DNA of 64,000 nucleotides, taken from positions 124,001 to 188,000 of the forward strand of contig JAOPKE010000007.1 in the NCBI GenBank assembly GCA_025517465.1, written 5' to 3'. The DNA comes from Halobacteria archaeon HArc-gm2 (GTDB lineage: Archaea; Halobacteriota; Halobacteria; Halobacteriales; Haloarculaceae). How positions within the stretch are numbered: the stretch's first letter is position 1; each line of letters begins with the position of its first letter. Below, piece after piece: positions 6,943 through 15,752 of the stretch. A model generated the notes under the pieces. The model saw only the letters and a list, made by a program, of their open reading frames with translations. It had not been told where the DNA came from and searched no databases. The position numbers were made by a program, and so were the translations under genes.

Positions 6943-8847
6943 ATGGCAGATCAGCCCCGGTCTGAAGTAAGCAGGGACGACGGCTTCTCGTCGGTCGTCC
7001 GCGCCGTCGTCCCGGACGTCGTCAGGCGGCGGTACACGCTGAAGTTCGCGCTGATCCTCTTGATCATGGGTATCACCGTGGGCGTCATCGGTGCCACGGC
7101 CACGGGGATGCTCTCCTCGGAAGTGGAGAACAACGTCGAACAGGAGTACGAGGACCTGGCGACCCAGCAGGCAAACGCCGTCGAGAAGTGGGTCCAGCGG
7201 AACTCCGTCTCCGTCAAACTCGCCTCGAAGAACGCCGTCCTCTCCCGGACGGATCCGAGCGCCCGCTACGACATCCGGCGGGAACTCGCGACGACCGGCG
7301 GGAACCTCTACGGCGCTCGCTCGACGTACGTCATCAACCGTTCCGAGGCGGGCACGCGCATCGTCGCCAGCCCCCAGTTCCCCTACGACGTGGACGTCTC
7401 CCAGACGTCGCGACACTGGATCGCCAACGTCTCGCTGACCGAGATGGGGGTCGCAGACGTGCGCGTCACCGACGTCCACGACGTCGGGAACGGACCGGTG
7501 ATCGCCTTCATCAGCCCCATCCAGAACGCCCCGAACCGGTTCCTCGTCATCGAGTACGACGTCAATCGCCTCGCGCGCTCGCTCGAACAGGGACGCTCCT
7601 CGCGGTTCACGCAGGTCGTCGACGACGAGGGGACGGTCCAGGTCGCCTCCGGGTCCTCGGAGATCCTCCGGCCATACGGCAGCGAGGCGGCCCAGGAGCC
7701 GCTCAGGCGCGCTGCGGCGCTCCAGGGGTCGGGCGAGTCCGCCGGCGTCATCGCCCGATTCGGGCCCCATCCCGAGGTGCTCGACGAGGAGTACACCGTC
7801 GGGTTCGCGCCCGTGACCGTCCAGAACACGGACCTGGACTGGACGGTCGTGGTCCACCAGCCGACGAGCGAGGCCTTCGCGTTCGTCGAGGCCATCTCCC
7901 TGTACGGCCGGCTGGCGACGGTCGCGGGGATGACGTTCATCGTCCTGATCGGCGCGGCCATCGGCCTGAGCACGACCCGGTCGATCAACCGCCTGCGTCA
8001 TCTGGCCGAACAGCTCCAGGCGGGCGACCTCGACGTCGACGTCCACTCGCCGCGCATCGACAGCATCGGGGAGCTGTACGGCGCGTTCGACGACATGCGC
8101 GCGTCGCTCAAGCGGCAGATCGAGGAGGCCGAGCAGGCCCGCGAGGAGGCGGAGGTCTCCCGTGCCGAGGCGGTCCAGATGAACGCCTACCTCCAGAACA
8201 AGGCCGCCGAGTACTCCGAGACGATGCGCGAGTGCGCGGCCGGCGACCTCACGCGCCGCCTGGAGACCGACGGCGAGAACGAGGCGATGGACCGCATCGC
8301 GACCGAGTTCAACGCGATGGTCGAGGAGCTGGAGGCGACTACCGCCGAGGTCAAGCGTTTCGCCGAGGAGGTCGAGGAGGCCGGGGAAGTGCTCCAGACG
8401 AGCTCCGACAGCGTCCGCGTGACCAGCGAGCACGTCGCCGACTCGGTCCAGGCCATCTCCGACGACGCCTACGACCAAAAGGAGCGGCTTGAGGCCGTCG
8501 CCGAGGAGATCGACGAGGTGGTCGACGCGCTCGTCGACTACGCGGACGACCACGACGAGGTCGACTTCGAGGAGCCCCTGACGCAGTTCAACGAGATCGT
8601 CCAGCAGGTCCACGGGGTGGCGACGACCAGCCAGAAGACGCTGGCCGAGTCCGAACTCGTCGCGGGCGCGGCCGAGGAACAGGCGGCAGAACTCAACGAG
8701 GTCTCCGGCCGGGCCCAGGAGCTGACGCGCAACGCGCGGGCGCTCGGTGACGTCCTCGACACCTTCGAGGTCGACGCGGACGCCGGGGCTGACCGCGGCG
8801 AGGACGGACTCCGGACGAATGGCGACTCGCCAGAGCCGGAGCGCTGA
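6943..8847 (+). CDS. Transducer-like HAMP protein lacking the MCP signalling tip
   Basis: This 634-residue membrane protein has TM1 at ~33-57, a ~265-residue extracellular sensor region (Cache-like in length), and TM2 at ~322-345. A HAMP and a second HAMP-like unit follow (to ~490), with long coiled coil beyond. The C-terminal helix (AAEEQAAELNEVSGRAQEL) matches the methylated adaptation helix of haloarchaeal Htr transducers. The conserved hairpin tip that binds CheA/CheW is absent: between residues ~525 and ~555 there is only a short acidic link. It lies beside a sugar ABC importer and may sense the bound lipoprotein, but its output is unclear. ATG 6943 precedes the first membrane helix at normal spacing. 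Confidence 0.85.
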   Translation: MADQPRSEVSRDDGFSSVVRAVVPDVVRRRYTLKFALILLIMGITVGVIGATATGMLSSEVENNVEQEYEDLATQQANAVEKWVQRNSVSVKLASKNAVLSRTDPSARYDIRRELATTGGNLYGARSTYVINRSEAGTRIVASPQFPYDVDVSQTSRHWIANVSLTEMGVADVRVTDVHDVGNGPVIAFISPIQNAPNRFLVIEYDVNRLARSLEQGRSSRFTQVVDDEGTVQVASGSSEILRPYGSEAAQEPLRRAAALQGSGESAGVIARFGPHPEVLDEEYTVGFAPVTVQNTDLDWTVVVHQPTSEAFAFVEAISLYGRLATVAGMTFIVLIGAAIGLSTTRSINRLRHLAEQLQAGDLDVDVHSPRIDSIGELYGAFDDMRASLKRQIEEAEQAREEAEVSRAEAVQMNAYLQNKAAEYSETMRECAAGDLTRRLETDGENEAMDRIATEFNAMVEELEATTAEVKRFAEEVEEAGEVLQTSSDSVRVTSEHVADSVQAISDDAYDQKERLEAVAEEIDEVVDALVDYADDHDEVDFEEPLTQFNEIVQQVHGVATTSQKTLAESELVAGAAEEQAAELNEVSGRAQELTRNARALGDVLDTFEVDADAGADRGEDGLRTNGDSPEPER

Positions 8848-8898
8848 CCCCCCGCGTCCCGCCAACGTACTGCGAAGATCGTTACAGATATGGAAAAG

Positions 8899-8907
8899 CA
8901 TATATGG
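8899..8907 (+). promoter_or_regulatory. TATA box of the ABC importer ATPase gene
   Basis: CATATATGG centred about 27 bases before ATG 8930 indicates a leaderless transcript starting at or next to that codon. Confidence 0.6.
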
Positions 8908-8929
8908 CCAAATGTGAGTATGATTGTCC

Positions 8930-10078
8930 ATGGCGAACGTCTCACTGGCGGCTGCGACCAAAACCTTCGACGACGACGGCGACCAGATCGTCGCGGTCGA
9001 CGAACTCGACCTGGACATCCAGGACGGGGAATTCCTGGTGCTCGTGGGTCCGTCGGGCTGTGGGAAGTCGACGACGCTCCGGATGGTGGCCGGTCTCGAA
9101 TCCCCTTCGTCGGGCACGATCACGCTCGGCGACGAGGTGATCAACGACAAGACGCCCCAGGAGCGGGACATCGCGATGGTGTTCCAGTCCTACGCCCTGT
9201 ACCCCCACATGACCGTCCGGGGGAACATGGCGTTCGGGCTCGAGGAGTCGACGGACCTCTCCGACGCGGAGATCACCGACCGGGTCGACGAGGCCGCCGA
9301 CATCCTCGGCATCACCGACCTGCTCGACCGGAAGCCCGGTGAGCTCTCCGGGGGCCAGCAACAGCGCGTCGCGCTGGGGCGGGCCATCGTCCGTGACCCG
9401 AAGGTGTTCCTGCTCGACGAACCGCTTGCGAACCTGGACGCGAAGTTGCGCGCGGAGATGCGCACCGAGCTCCAGCAGCTTCAGGAGGACCTGGACACGA
9501 CGACCATCTACGTCACGCACGACCAGACGGAGGCGATGACGATGTCCGACCGCATCGCCATCCTCGACGGCGGCGAGCTCCAGCAGGTGGGCACACCGAT
9601 GGAGTGTTACCACGAACCGGCCAACGTCTTCGTCGCCGGCTTCATCGGCGAGCCCTCGATGAACTTCTTCGACGTCACCAACGAGGGCGACGTGCTCGTC
9701 GGCGAGGACTTCCGCTACCCCGTCTCCGAGGCGGCCGCGGCCGCGGTCCAGGGCCACGACGACCTGGTGCTCGGCATCCGCCCGGAGAACATCGAGATCG
9801 TCGAGGATCCGGTGGCCGACGACGTCCTTCCGGCCGTCGTCGACGTCGTCGAACCCCACGGTAACGAGAACGCGGTCCACCTCCGCTTCGCGGACCAGGA
9901 CGGCGGCACGCGCTTTACCGCCACGGTCGGCGGCATGCGCAGCCTCTCCGGGGGCCAGGAGGTCGGCGTTCGCTTCCCGGAAGACGCGCTCCACCTGTTC
10001 GACGGGCACAGCGGCGACGCGCTCCGGAACCGGATCGTCGAGGACCTCGACCAGGTCGAGCAGATCGGCACGACGTAG
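8930..10078 (+). CDS. Sugar ABC transporter ATP-binding protein (MalK/UgpC-like)
   Basis: This 382-residue cytoplasmic ATPase energises sugar import. Visible motifs are Walker A GPSGCGKST, Q-loop VFQSYALYPHM, signature LSGGQQQR, Walker B VFLLDEPLANLD and the switch His in THDQTEAM. Residues ~240-375 form the TOBE/OB-type regulatory domain typical of CUT1 ATPases. The spacing to a TATA box selects ATG 8930 over a TTG two codons earlier. It is the first gene of the importer set (ATPase, binding protein, two permeases), all on one strand. Confidence 0.95.
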   Translation: MANVSLAAATKTFDDDGDQIVAVDELDLDIQDGEFLVLVGPSGCGKSTTLRMVAGLESPSSGTITLGDEVINDKTPQERDIAMVFQSYALYPHMTVRGNMAFGLEESTDLSDAEITDRVDEAADILGITDLLDRKPGELSGGQQQRVALGRAIVRDPKVFLLDEPLANLDAKLRAEMRTELQQLQEDLDTTTIYVTHDQTEAMTMSDRIAILDGGELQQVGTPMECYHEPANVFVAGFIGEPSMNFFDVTNEGDVLVGEDFRYPVSEAAAAAVQGHDDLVLGIRPENIEIVEDPVADDVLPAVVDVVEPHGNENAVHLRFADQDGGTRFTATVGGMRSLSGGQEVGVRFPEDALHLFDGHSGDALRNRIVEDLDQVEQIGTT

Positions 10079-10097
10079 CGCTCCGCTTTCTCCCGCC

Positions 10098-10185
10098 GCT
10101 GGCCGGTTCTGGCCGGCTCTCCTGCCGCCGGCCGGTTCTGGTCGGCTCTCCCCCCACCGGCCAGCTCTGGTCGGTTCTGGCGGTC
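10098..10185. repeat. Imperfect tandem repeat, three ~29-bp units
   Basis: Three degenerate copies of a GGCCGG.TCTGG.CGG-rich unit lie between the ATPase and binding-protein genes, directly before the promoter of the latter. No reading frame or clean hairpin accounts for it. Confidence 0.5.
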
Positions 10186-10253
10186 CGTCCGGCCCGTTCG
10201 TCCGCCGGGAGCGCCGTCACTTCCCGGAGTGGCCCCAACTGACGCACCATAAT

Positions 10254-10262
10254 GATTAAATA
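10254..10262 (+). promoter_or_regulatory. TATA box of the solute-binding lipoprotein gene
   Basis: GATTAAATA lies 24-32 bases upstream of ATG 10286, so the binding protein has its own strong promoter apart from the ATPase gene. This is common where the binding protein is needed in excess. Confidence 0.6.
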
Positions 10263-10285
10263 GTTTGGAAGGGATCCACTACCAT

Positions 10286-11668
10286 ATGCCTGAGAACGGT
10301 GACTCAGACGGCGACAGCTTCGTAACGCGGCGAAAGATGATCGGTACCGGCGTCGCCGGTATCGGCGCGATGGTGGCCGGGTGCAGCGGCGACGGCGGCG
10401 ACGGTGGCAGTGGCGGCGACGGCGGCGACGGTGGCAGTGGCGGCGACGGCGGCGACGGCGGTGACGGCGGCGACGGCGGAAGTACGCCGACGGTGACGGA
10501 CAACCCGATGGAGGCGCTCCACGGCTGGACCGGTGGCGACGGCGCCGCGGCCGCCGAGCAGATCGTCTCGATGTGGGAGGAGCGACACCCCGACTGGGAA
10601 CACCAGATCGAACCCATCGGCGGCGACGCGAACGAGAACCTCAACGCGACGGTCGCTCGCCGGCTCGCGAACCGCAACCCGCCGGACGCGTTCGCCGGGT
10701 GGCCGGGCCTGAACATGACCCAGTACGGGGGCATGCTCTCCGACCTCTCCGCGACCTTCGAGGAAAACGACTGGGAAGACGTCATGCACCCCAAGGCGCT
10801 CGAAGCCTGCCAGATGAACGACGCGTACCGGGCCGTCCCGCTCGGTTCGCACCGGCTGAACAACCTGTTCTACAACGTCAGCGTCCTCGAAGAGGCGGGC
10901 GTCAACCCCGACGACGTCACGGACTGGGACTCGTTCGTCGAGGCGCGCCAGACCATCGCCGACGAGACCGACTACACGCCGGTGACGACGACGACCGTCG
11001 CGCCCTGGGCCGTGCTCCAGTACTTCGCCCAGATCATGCTCGGCACCGAGGGTCAGGACGCGTACGAGGCCTGGCTAAACGGTGAGGGCGACGAGCAGGC
11101 GCTCGTGAACGCGCTCGACAAGACCCAGGACTTCGTCGAGACGGGCACCAACGAGGACCGCTCGACGCTCAGTTTCCCCGAGGCCAACGACATGATCATC
11201 AACGGCGAGGCGGGCTTCTTCACGATGGGGAACTGGGCGGCCGGCATGTACCGGAACGCCGAAGGCTTCGAGTTCGAGGAGGACTGGGGCTGGATCCCCT
11301 TCCCCGGCACCGGCGACATGTACGTCTGGCACCTCGACTCGTTCATGTTCCCGCAGGACGGCAACGCCCCGGTCAAGTCCGAGGCCTTCGCCGAGCTCAT
11401 CGGCGACGCCGAACTGCAGATCGCCTTCAACAACCTGAAGGGCTCGATCCCGCTCCGCACCGACATCGACGGCGGCGAGCTCCACCCCTTCCTCAACCTC
11501 AACGTCGAGGACCTGAACAACCTGGAGCAGTTCCCGCCGACGCTCGCCCACGGGCTGGCGTGCACGCCCGAGCAGCTCGACGCCTGCAAGGGAGCCATCG
11601 CCGACAACTTCATGGGTCCGTACAACTCCCAGGACGCGGCCTCGGCCCTGATGGCGGTCTTCGAATAG
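10286..11668 (+). CDS. Extracellular solute-binding lipoprotein, family 1
   Basis: This 460-residue protein has a Tat lipoprotein signal: RR at 15-16 (TRRKMIGTG), a hydrophobic core and the lipobox MVAGC with Cys33. A Gly-Asp linker (residues ~34-70) tethers the domain above the membrane. The rest is a two-lobed periplasmic-binding fold of family 1, with typical stretches such as LNNLFYNVSVLEEAGV and GEAGFFTMGNWAAG. It should capture an oligosaccharide or sugar and hand it to the adjacent permeases. The sugar cannot be read from the sequence; the neighbouring cellulase-like enzyme hints at a plant or algal glycan product. Confidence 0.92.
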   Translation: MPENGDSDGDSFVTRRKMIGTGVAGIGAMVAGCSGDGGDGGSGGDGGDGGSGGDGGDGGDGGDGGSTPTVTDNPMEALHGWTGGDGAAAAEQIVSMWEERHPDWEHQIEPIGGDANENLNATVARRLANRNPPDAFAGWPGLNMTQYGGMLSDLSATFEENDWEDVMHPKALEACQMNDAYRAVPLGSHRLNNLFYNVSVLEEAGVNPDDVTDWDSFVEARQTIADETDYTPVTTTTVAPWAVLQYFAQIMLGTEGQDAYEAWLNGEGDEQALVNALDKTQDFVETGTNEDRSTLSFPEANDMIINGEAGFFTMGNWAAGMYRNAEGFEFEEDWGWIPFPGTGDMYVWHLDSFMFPQDGNAPVKSEAFAELIGDAELQIAFNNLKGSIPLRTDIDGGELHPFLNLNVEDLNNLEQFPPTLAHGLACTPEQLDACKGAIADNFMGPYNSQDAASALMAVFE

Positions 11669-11700
11669 GCACGGAACCGTCCACCTAACTCTATTCATTT

Positions 11701-12663
11701 ATGGCAAGCTCAGAAGACACGGTAACCGGTTCCCGTTCGATAGCGGCCGGCGAGACCCGGGGCGACTGGCGAGACCGGGCGCGGCGCTTCTCCAAGAGCG
11801 ACTTCGTCCGCAGTTTCCCCTACTGGTTTATCCCGTTCAGCATCATGGGGCTCGGCGTCTACGGTGGCATCGGCTGGAACACGCTCATCTCGCTGACCGA
11901 CTACGAGGGGTTCCAGCCGCCGGACTTCACCGACCTGGACTTCAGTATGTACGTCCAGGCGCTGCAGGACCCCTCCGTCATCCTCGTCACGAAGAACACC
12001 TTCGTCCTGATGGTCGCGTTCACGACCATCACGATGATCCTGGGGCTGTTCCTCGCGATCGTCCTCGACCGGGGAATCAGGTACCGGGAGAAGATCCAGA
12101 CCATCTACCTGTTGCCGATGGCGCTGTCGTTCGTCGTGACGGCCCAGTTCTGGCTCTGGATGTACAACATCAACAACGGTCTGGTCAACGCGGTGATCGG
12201 CCTGTTCGGGCTGGGGCCGTACAACTGGATCGGCAACCCCGACCTGGTGCTCGGGGCCGTCGTGTTCGCGCTGATCTGGCAGTTCAGCGGCTACGCCATG
12301 GTCGTGTTCCTGGCGGGGCTGCAGTCGCTACCCGACGACCAGTTCGAGGCCGCCCGTATCGACGGCGCGAGCACGTTCAAGACCTACTGGCGGGTCATCA
12401 TCCCGCAGCTCAAGTCGTCGTCGGTGAGCGCGGCCGTCATCCTGGTGATATTCGCACTGAAGGCCTTCACCTTCCTCTACTCGATGTTCGGCCAGTACCG
12501 CGTCCCGCGGGCGACGGACATCCTGGCGACGCTGATGGTGCGCGAGGCCTTCCAGCTCCAGAACTGGGCGTTCTCGGCCGCGATCGCGACGATCCTGCTC
12601 GTCATGTCGCTCGCCGTCATCGCACCGTACCTCTACTACCAGTACAAGCAGGGGAGCCTCTGA
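11701..12663 (+). CDS. Sugar ABC transporter permease (MalF-like)
   Basis: This 320-residue protein has six predicted membrane helices, the first near residues 40-60. The cytoplasmic EAA loop (EAARIDGASTFKTYWRVIIPQL region, ~residues 218-240) docks onto the ATPase. Its length and the lack of a large extra loop are as in CUT1 permeases. It starts 32 bases after the binding-protein stop and ends one base before the next permease start, so it belongs to the same operon. It forms the membrane channel with the partner at 12665. Confidence 0.95.
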   Translation: MASSEDTVTGSRSIAAGETRGDWRDRARRFSKSDFVRSFPYWFIPFSIMGLGVYGGIGWNTLISLTDYEGFQPPDFTDLDFSMYVQALQDPSVILVTKNTFVLMVAFTTITMILGLFLAIVLDRGIRYREKIQTIYLLPMALSFVVTAQFWLWMYNINNGLVNAVIGLFGLGPYNWIGNPDLVLGAVVFALIWQFSGYAMVVFLAGLQSLPDDQFEAARIDGASTFKTYWRVIIPQLKSSSVSAAVILVIFALKAFTFLYSMFGQYRVPRATDILATLMVREAFQLQNWAFSAAIATILLVMSLAVIAPYLYYQYKQGSL

Positions 12664-12664
12664 C

Positions 12665-13600
12665 ATGAGCAACGCAACCAACTCACGCGCGGAAAGTATC
12701 GCTCGCGTCCTGCCGGCGCTCGACTACTCGAAGATCGCCATCTACCTGCTGGTCATGACGTTCGCGGCGTTCTTCATCTCACCCATCTGGACCGGGCTGG
12801 TGACGGCGTTCAAGACGACCGGTGCCGTCACGGCGACGACGCCGTTCCTGCCGCCCGGGCCCGACGGATTCACGCTCCAGAAGTGGACGACGGCGATCGA
12901 GTACCTCTCGACGGGGATGACCAACAGCCTCCTCATGTCGTTCCCGGCGACCATCGCCAGCGTCACCCTGGGTAGTACGGCAGCGTACGGGCTGACGCTC
13001 GTCGACTGGCACAAGCGGACGCAGTTCGCCGTCCTGGTGCTGTTCATGTTCGGGATCTTCATCCCGTACCAGGCGGTGCTCGTCCCGCTGTCGGACTTCT
13101 GGATCAACATGGTCGGCGTCGACGGTCTGGTGGGTCCGGTGCTAGGGGGACTCCCCTTCTTCACGGAGCGCCACTCGCGGCTGTTCGCGGTGACCGTCAC
13201 CCACGTCGTCTACGGCATCCCGATCTGTATGCTGCTGTTCCGCGGCTACTACGTCGCGCTCTCGGACGAACTCATCGAGGCGGCCAAGATCGACGGGGCC
13301 TCGATCACGAGCATCTACCGGCGCATCGTGCTCCCGCTGTCGAAGCCGATGTTCGGCGTCGTGTTCATCTACCAGTTCACGATGATCTGGAACGAGTTCC
13401 TGTTCTCGCTGACGCTGATCGGGAGTTCGGCCAGTCCCGCCGCGACGGTGACGCTCGTCCTCTCCGGCCTGGGGAGCGACCTCACCGGCGTCGACTTCGG
13501 TCTCCGGATGGCCGGCGCCTTCGTCGCCGCGCTCCCGACGCTGATCATCTACGTCCTCTTCGCCGAGCAGTTCGCGAAGGGGCTGGCCTCGGACAACTAG
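12665..13600 (+). CDS. Sugar ABC transporter permease (MalG-like)
   Basis: This 311-residue protein has six membrane helices and the EAA loop with EAAKIDGASITSIYRRIVLPL. The C-terminal sequence FAEQFAKGLASD is close to the conserved end of MalG-type permeases. ATG is separated by one base from the preceding stop (TGACATG), indicating translational coupling. It completes the importer; no dedicated sugar kinase or hydrolase follows immediately. Confidence 0.95.
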   Translation: MSNATNSRAESIARVLPALDYSKIAIYLLVMTFAAFFISPIWTGLVTAFKTTGAVTATTPFLPPGPDGFTLQKWTTAIEYLSTGMTNSLLMSFPATIASVTLGSTAAYGLTLVDWHKRTQFAVLVLFMFGIFIPYQAVLVPLSDFWINMVGVDGLVGPVLGGLPFFTERHSRLFAVTVTHVVYGIPICMLLFRGYYVALSDELIEAAKIDGASITSIYRRIVLPLSKPMFGVVFIYQFTMIWNEFLFSLTLIGSSASPAATVTLVLSGLGSDLTGVDFGLRMAGAFVAALPTLIIYVLFAEQFAKGLASDN

Positions 13601-14116
13601 TCCACGACGGCCGTTTTCGTAACTTCGATAGCTATCGTTCGATTCTGACATTCTCTCCCAGTCGAGAGCGACCGGTCGAGCGAGGCATTCGCGTCCAGAG
13701 GCTGATTCGATGGCCTACTGGCGGTGGATCGGCGGTGTGATGACGCACGACCTTGGCGGAGCGATCGAATCCGGGGCGCGCTATCCCAGCATCTGATCGC
13801 CGATAGACACGACCCCTCCGGCGGTGAACTGTCCGACTGCGTCGTTTCGTCCATTTCGCTCGTATCGTCCCGGGCCTTCGCGAAAATGGCGACGAATGGT
13901 ATGAAATGTGATTGCTTCTGCGATAGATACGTATACTGTCACGACAGCAGCATCGTCGATCACTCCCTCGAAACCGTTACGGTCGTCGGGGCGGCAACGT
14001 CCATTCATGCACTTCCCCCGGCCGCCCCGATCTCCGCTCCGACGGACGTCGGGGCCGCCCAGTCTCCGTGAGGAGTCACGGCTACCGACGGCCGCCTGCC
14101 GGCGGCGTGGTGGCCG
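13601..14116. other. Intergenic region, no gene seen
   Basis: Frames in this stretch are short or biased against haloarchaeal codon use. The composition becomes more AT rich around 13890-13950 (ATGGTATGAAATGTG, GATACGTATACTG), which may mark promoter DNA. No palindrome of the type found near the IclR gene is present. Confidence 0.35.
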
Positions 14117-14533
14117 ATGACGGTCGACCGCGGGGTGGCGGCCTCGTGGGCCATCGGGATGGGGTTGCTCCTGGGGGCCGTCGCCGGGACGGTGGTCTCG
14201 ACGAGGACGCCCGGCGAGGAGGTCCGCCGCGTCGCCGGGTTCGTGCTGCTCTTCGTTCCCTCGCTGTACGCGATGATCGTCAGCCGGTGGGACCAGTGGC
14301 ACCCGAAGAACCCCTACGTCCGGTTCGCCGTGCTGTTCCTCGGCGGCTTCGCGTGCATCGGGCTGGTGACGGTCCCCGTCGTCCTCCTGTTCGGCGGCAC
14401 CGGCCTGGTGGCCACCGTCGCGGAGTTCCTGGCCGCCATCGCGGGATTCGGTGTCGCCGCCTGGATCGCCTTCTACGGCGGCGACGAGTGGGTCTGGGCG
14501 GTCGTCGTCGACCGGCTGGACGTCGACTGGTGA
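14117..14533 (+). CDS. Hypothetical membrane protein, four helices
   Basis: This 138-residue protein has four hydrophobic segments (approximately residues 8-28, 40-57, 70-92 and 98-120) and short charged loops. It ends DRLDVDW. There is a strong third-position G/C bias and no recognised family. It lies between the sugar importer and the cellulase-like gene but has no sequence link to either. Confidence 0.7.
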   Translation: MTVDRGVAASWAIGMGLLLGAVAGTVVSTRTPGEEVRRVAGFVLLFVPSLYAMIVSRWDQWHPKNPYVRFAVLFLGGFACIGLVTVPVVLLFGGTGLVATVAEFLAAIAGFGVAAWIAFYGGDEWVWAVVVDRLDVDW

Positions 14534-14590
14534 GTCTCGCCGGGCCTCCTCTCTTTCTTTCGCTGTGATCCCTTCCCACACCTGCTGAAT

Positions 14591-14598
14591 CGTTAAGT
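14591..14598 (+). promoter_or_regulatory. TATA box of the cellulase-like gene
   Basis: CGTTAAGT lies 25-32 bases before ATG 14623, fitting a leaderless transcript. Confidence 0.55.
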
Positions 14599-14622
14599 GG
14601 GGACCGGCTGTAGCCGGGTGAT

Positions 14623-15729
14623 ATGTCGCTGACCGACAGGGAGTCGCCCTACGCCATCGCGATGTGGGACTTCTCGTGGCTCGAACGCCGCTACGAGGGC
14701 GGCGGGTACGAGGACTGGGACCGGGCGCTGGACGAACTGGTCGAGCGGGGGTACGACGCGGTCCGCATCGACGCCTATCCGCATCTGGTCTCCCGGGACG
14801 CAGACCGTACCTGGACGCTGCCGCCCGCCTTCGAGGCCAGCGACTGGGGCGCACCGGACACCTGCGAAGTCACCGTGGGCCCGGCCCTGACCGAGTTCGT
14901 CGGGAAGTGCGCCGAGCGCGACGTGGCGGTGGCGCTGTCCTCGTGGTTCCGCGAGGACGAGACCGGTGCCCGGCGTGGCATCCGGACGCCGGCGGACCTG
15001 GCAACGGTGTGGGTGGACACGCTCGACCACCTCGCCGACGCCGGCCTGCTCGACGCCGTCGCCTGGGTGGACCTGTGCAACGAGTTCCCGCTCTCCGTGT
15101 GGGCGCCGTTCTTCAACGACCCCGACGACCACCTCGGCAACCTCGACCGCGACACGCCCGCCGGCCGCCGGTGGATAACCGAGTCCATCGCAGGCGTCCG
15201 CGAGGCGTACCCGGACCAGGAGTACTGCCTCTCGGAGACGGCCGGCCCCGGCAAGGAGTGGGGCCGAGAGCCGGCCGAAGGGATGGACTTTATCGAGACG
15301 CACCTCTGGCTGATGAACACCACTGACTACTACCCGTGGGGGTCGTTCGACCACGACATCGACCACCGGGCCCACTACGAGTGGCTCCGCGACGTCGGCC
15401 GGGACCGCTACCGCGAGGACCCCGACCGCTGGCAGGCGGCCCTGGAAGCCGAGATCGAGGCCGCCGCAGAGTGGTCTCGCGAGACGGGACTCCCCCTCGC
15501 GACGACGGAGTCCTGGGCGACGATTCACTTCAAGGACTGGCCCGGCCTGGAGTGGGACTGGCAGAAGGAACTGTGTGCCGTCGGCACCCGAAAGGCCGCC
15601 GAGACCGGTCGCTGGACCGCTATCTCGACGAGTAACTTCTGCGGGCCGCAGTTCAGCGGCATGTGGGACGACGTGGACTGGCACCGGGAGCAGACGGCGG
15701 CGATCAGAGACGCGACCGTCGACCTGTAG
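14623..15729 (+). CDS. Cellulase-like glycoside hydrolase (TIM barrel)
   Basis: This 368-residue protein has no signal peptide, so it is probably cytoplasmic. The fold resembles GH5/clan A enzymes: MWDFSWLERR at the N terminus, DAVRIDAYPH on an early strand, WVDLCNEFP (candidate acid/base Glu after Asn) and ATTESW (candidate nucleophile Glu). It fits the Pfam cellulase-like group, whose substrates are mostly untested. Its position after a complete sugar importer suggests it cleaves an imported oligosaccharide inside the cell. The exact glycosidic linkage cannot be told. Confidence 0.75.
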   Translation: MSLTDRESPYAIAMWDFSWLERRYEGGGYEDWDRALDELVERGYDAVRIDAYPHLVSRDADRTWTLPPAFEASDWGAPDTCEVTVGPALTEFVGKCAERDVAVALSSWFREDETGARRGIRTPADLATVWVDTLDHLADAGLLDAVAWVDLCNEFPLSVWAPFFNDPDDHLGNLDRDTPAGRRWITESIAGVREAYPDQEYCLSETAGPGKEWGREPAEGMDFIETHLWLMNTTDYYPWGSFDHDIDHRAHYEWLRDVGRDRYREDPDRWQAALEAEIEAAAEWSRETGLPLATTESWATIHFKDWPGLEWDWQKELCAVGTRKAAETGRWTAISTSNFCGPQFSGMWDDVDWHREQTAAIRDATVDL

Positions 15730-15752
15730 GTCTCGCTATCGAGAACCGGGGC

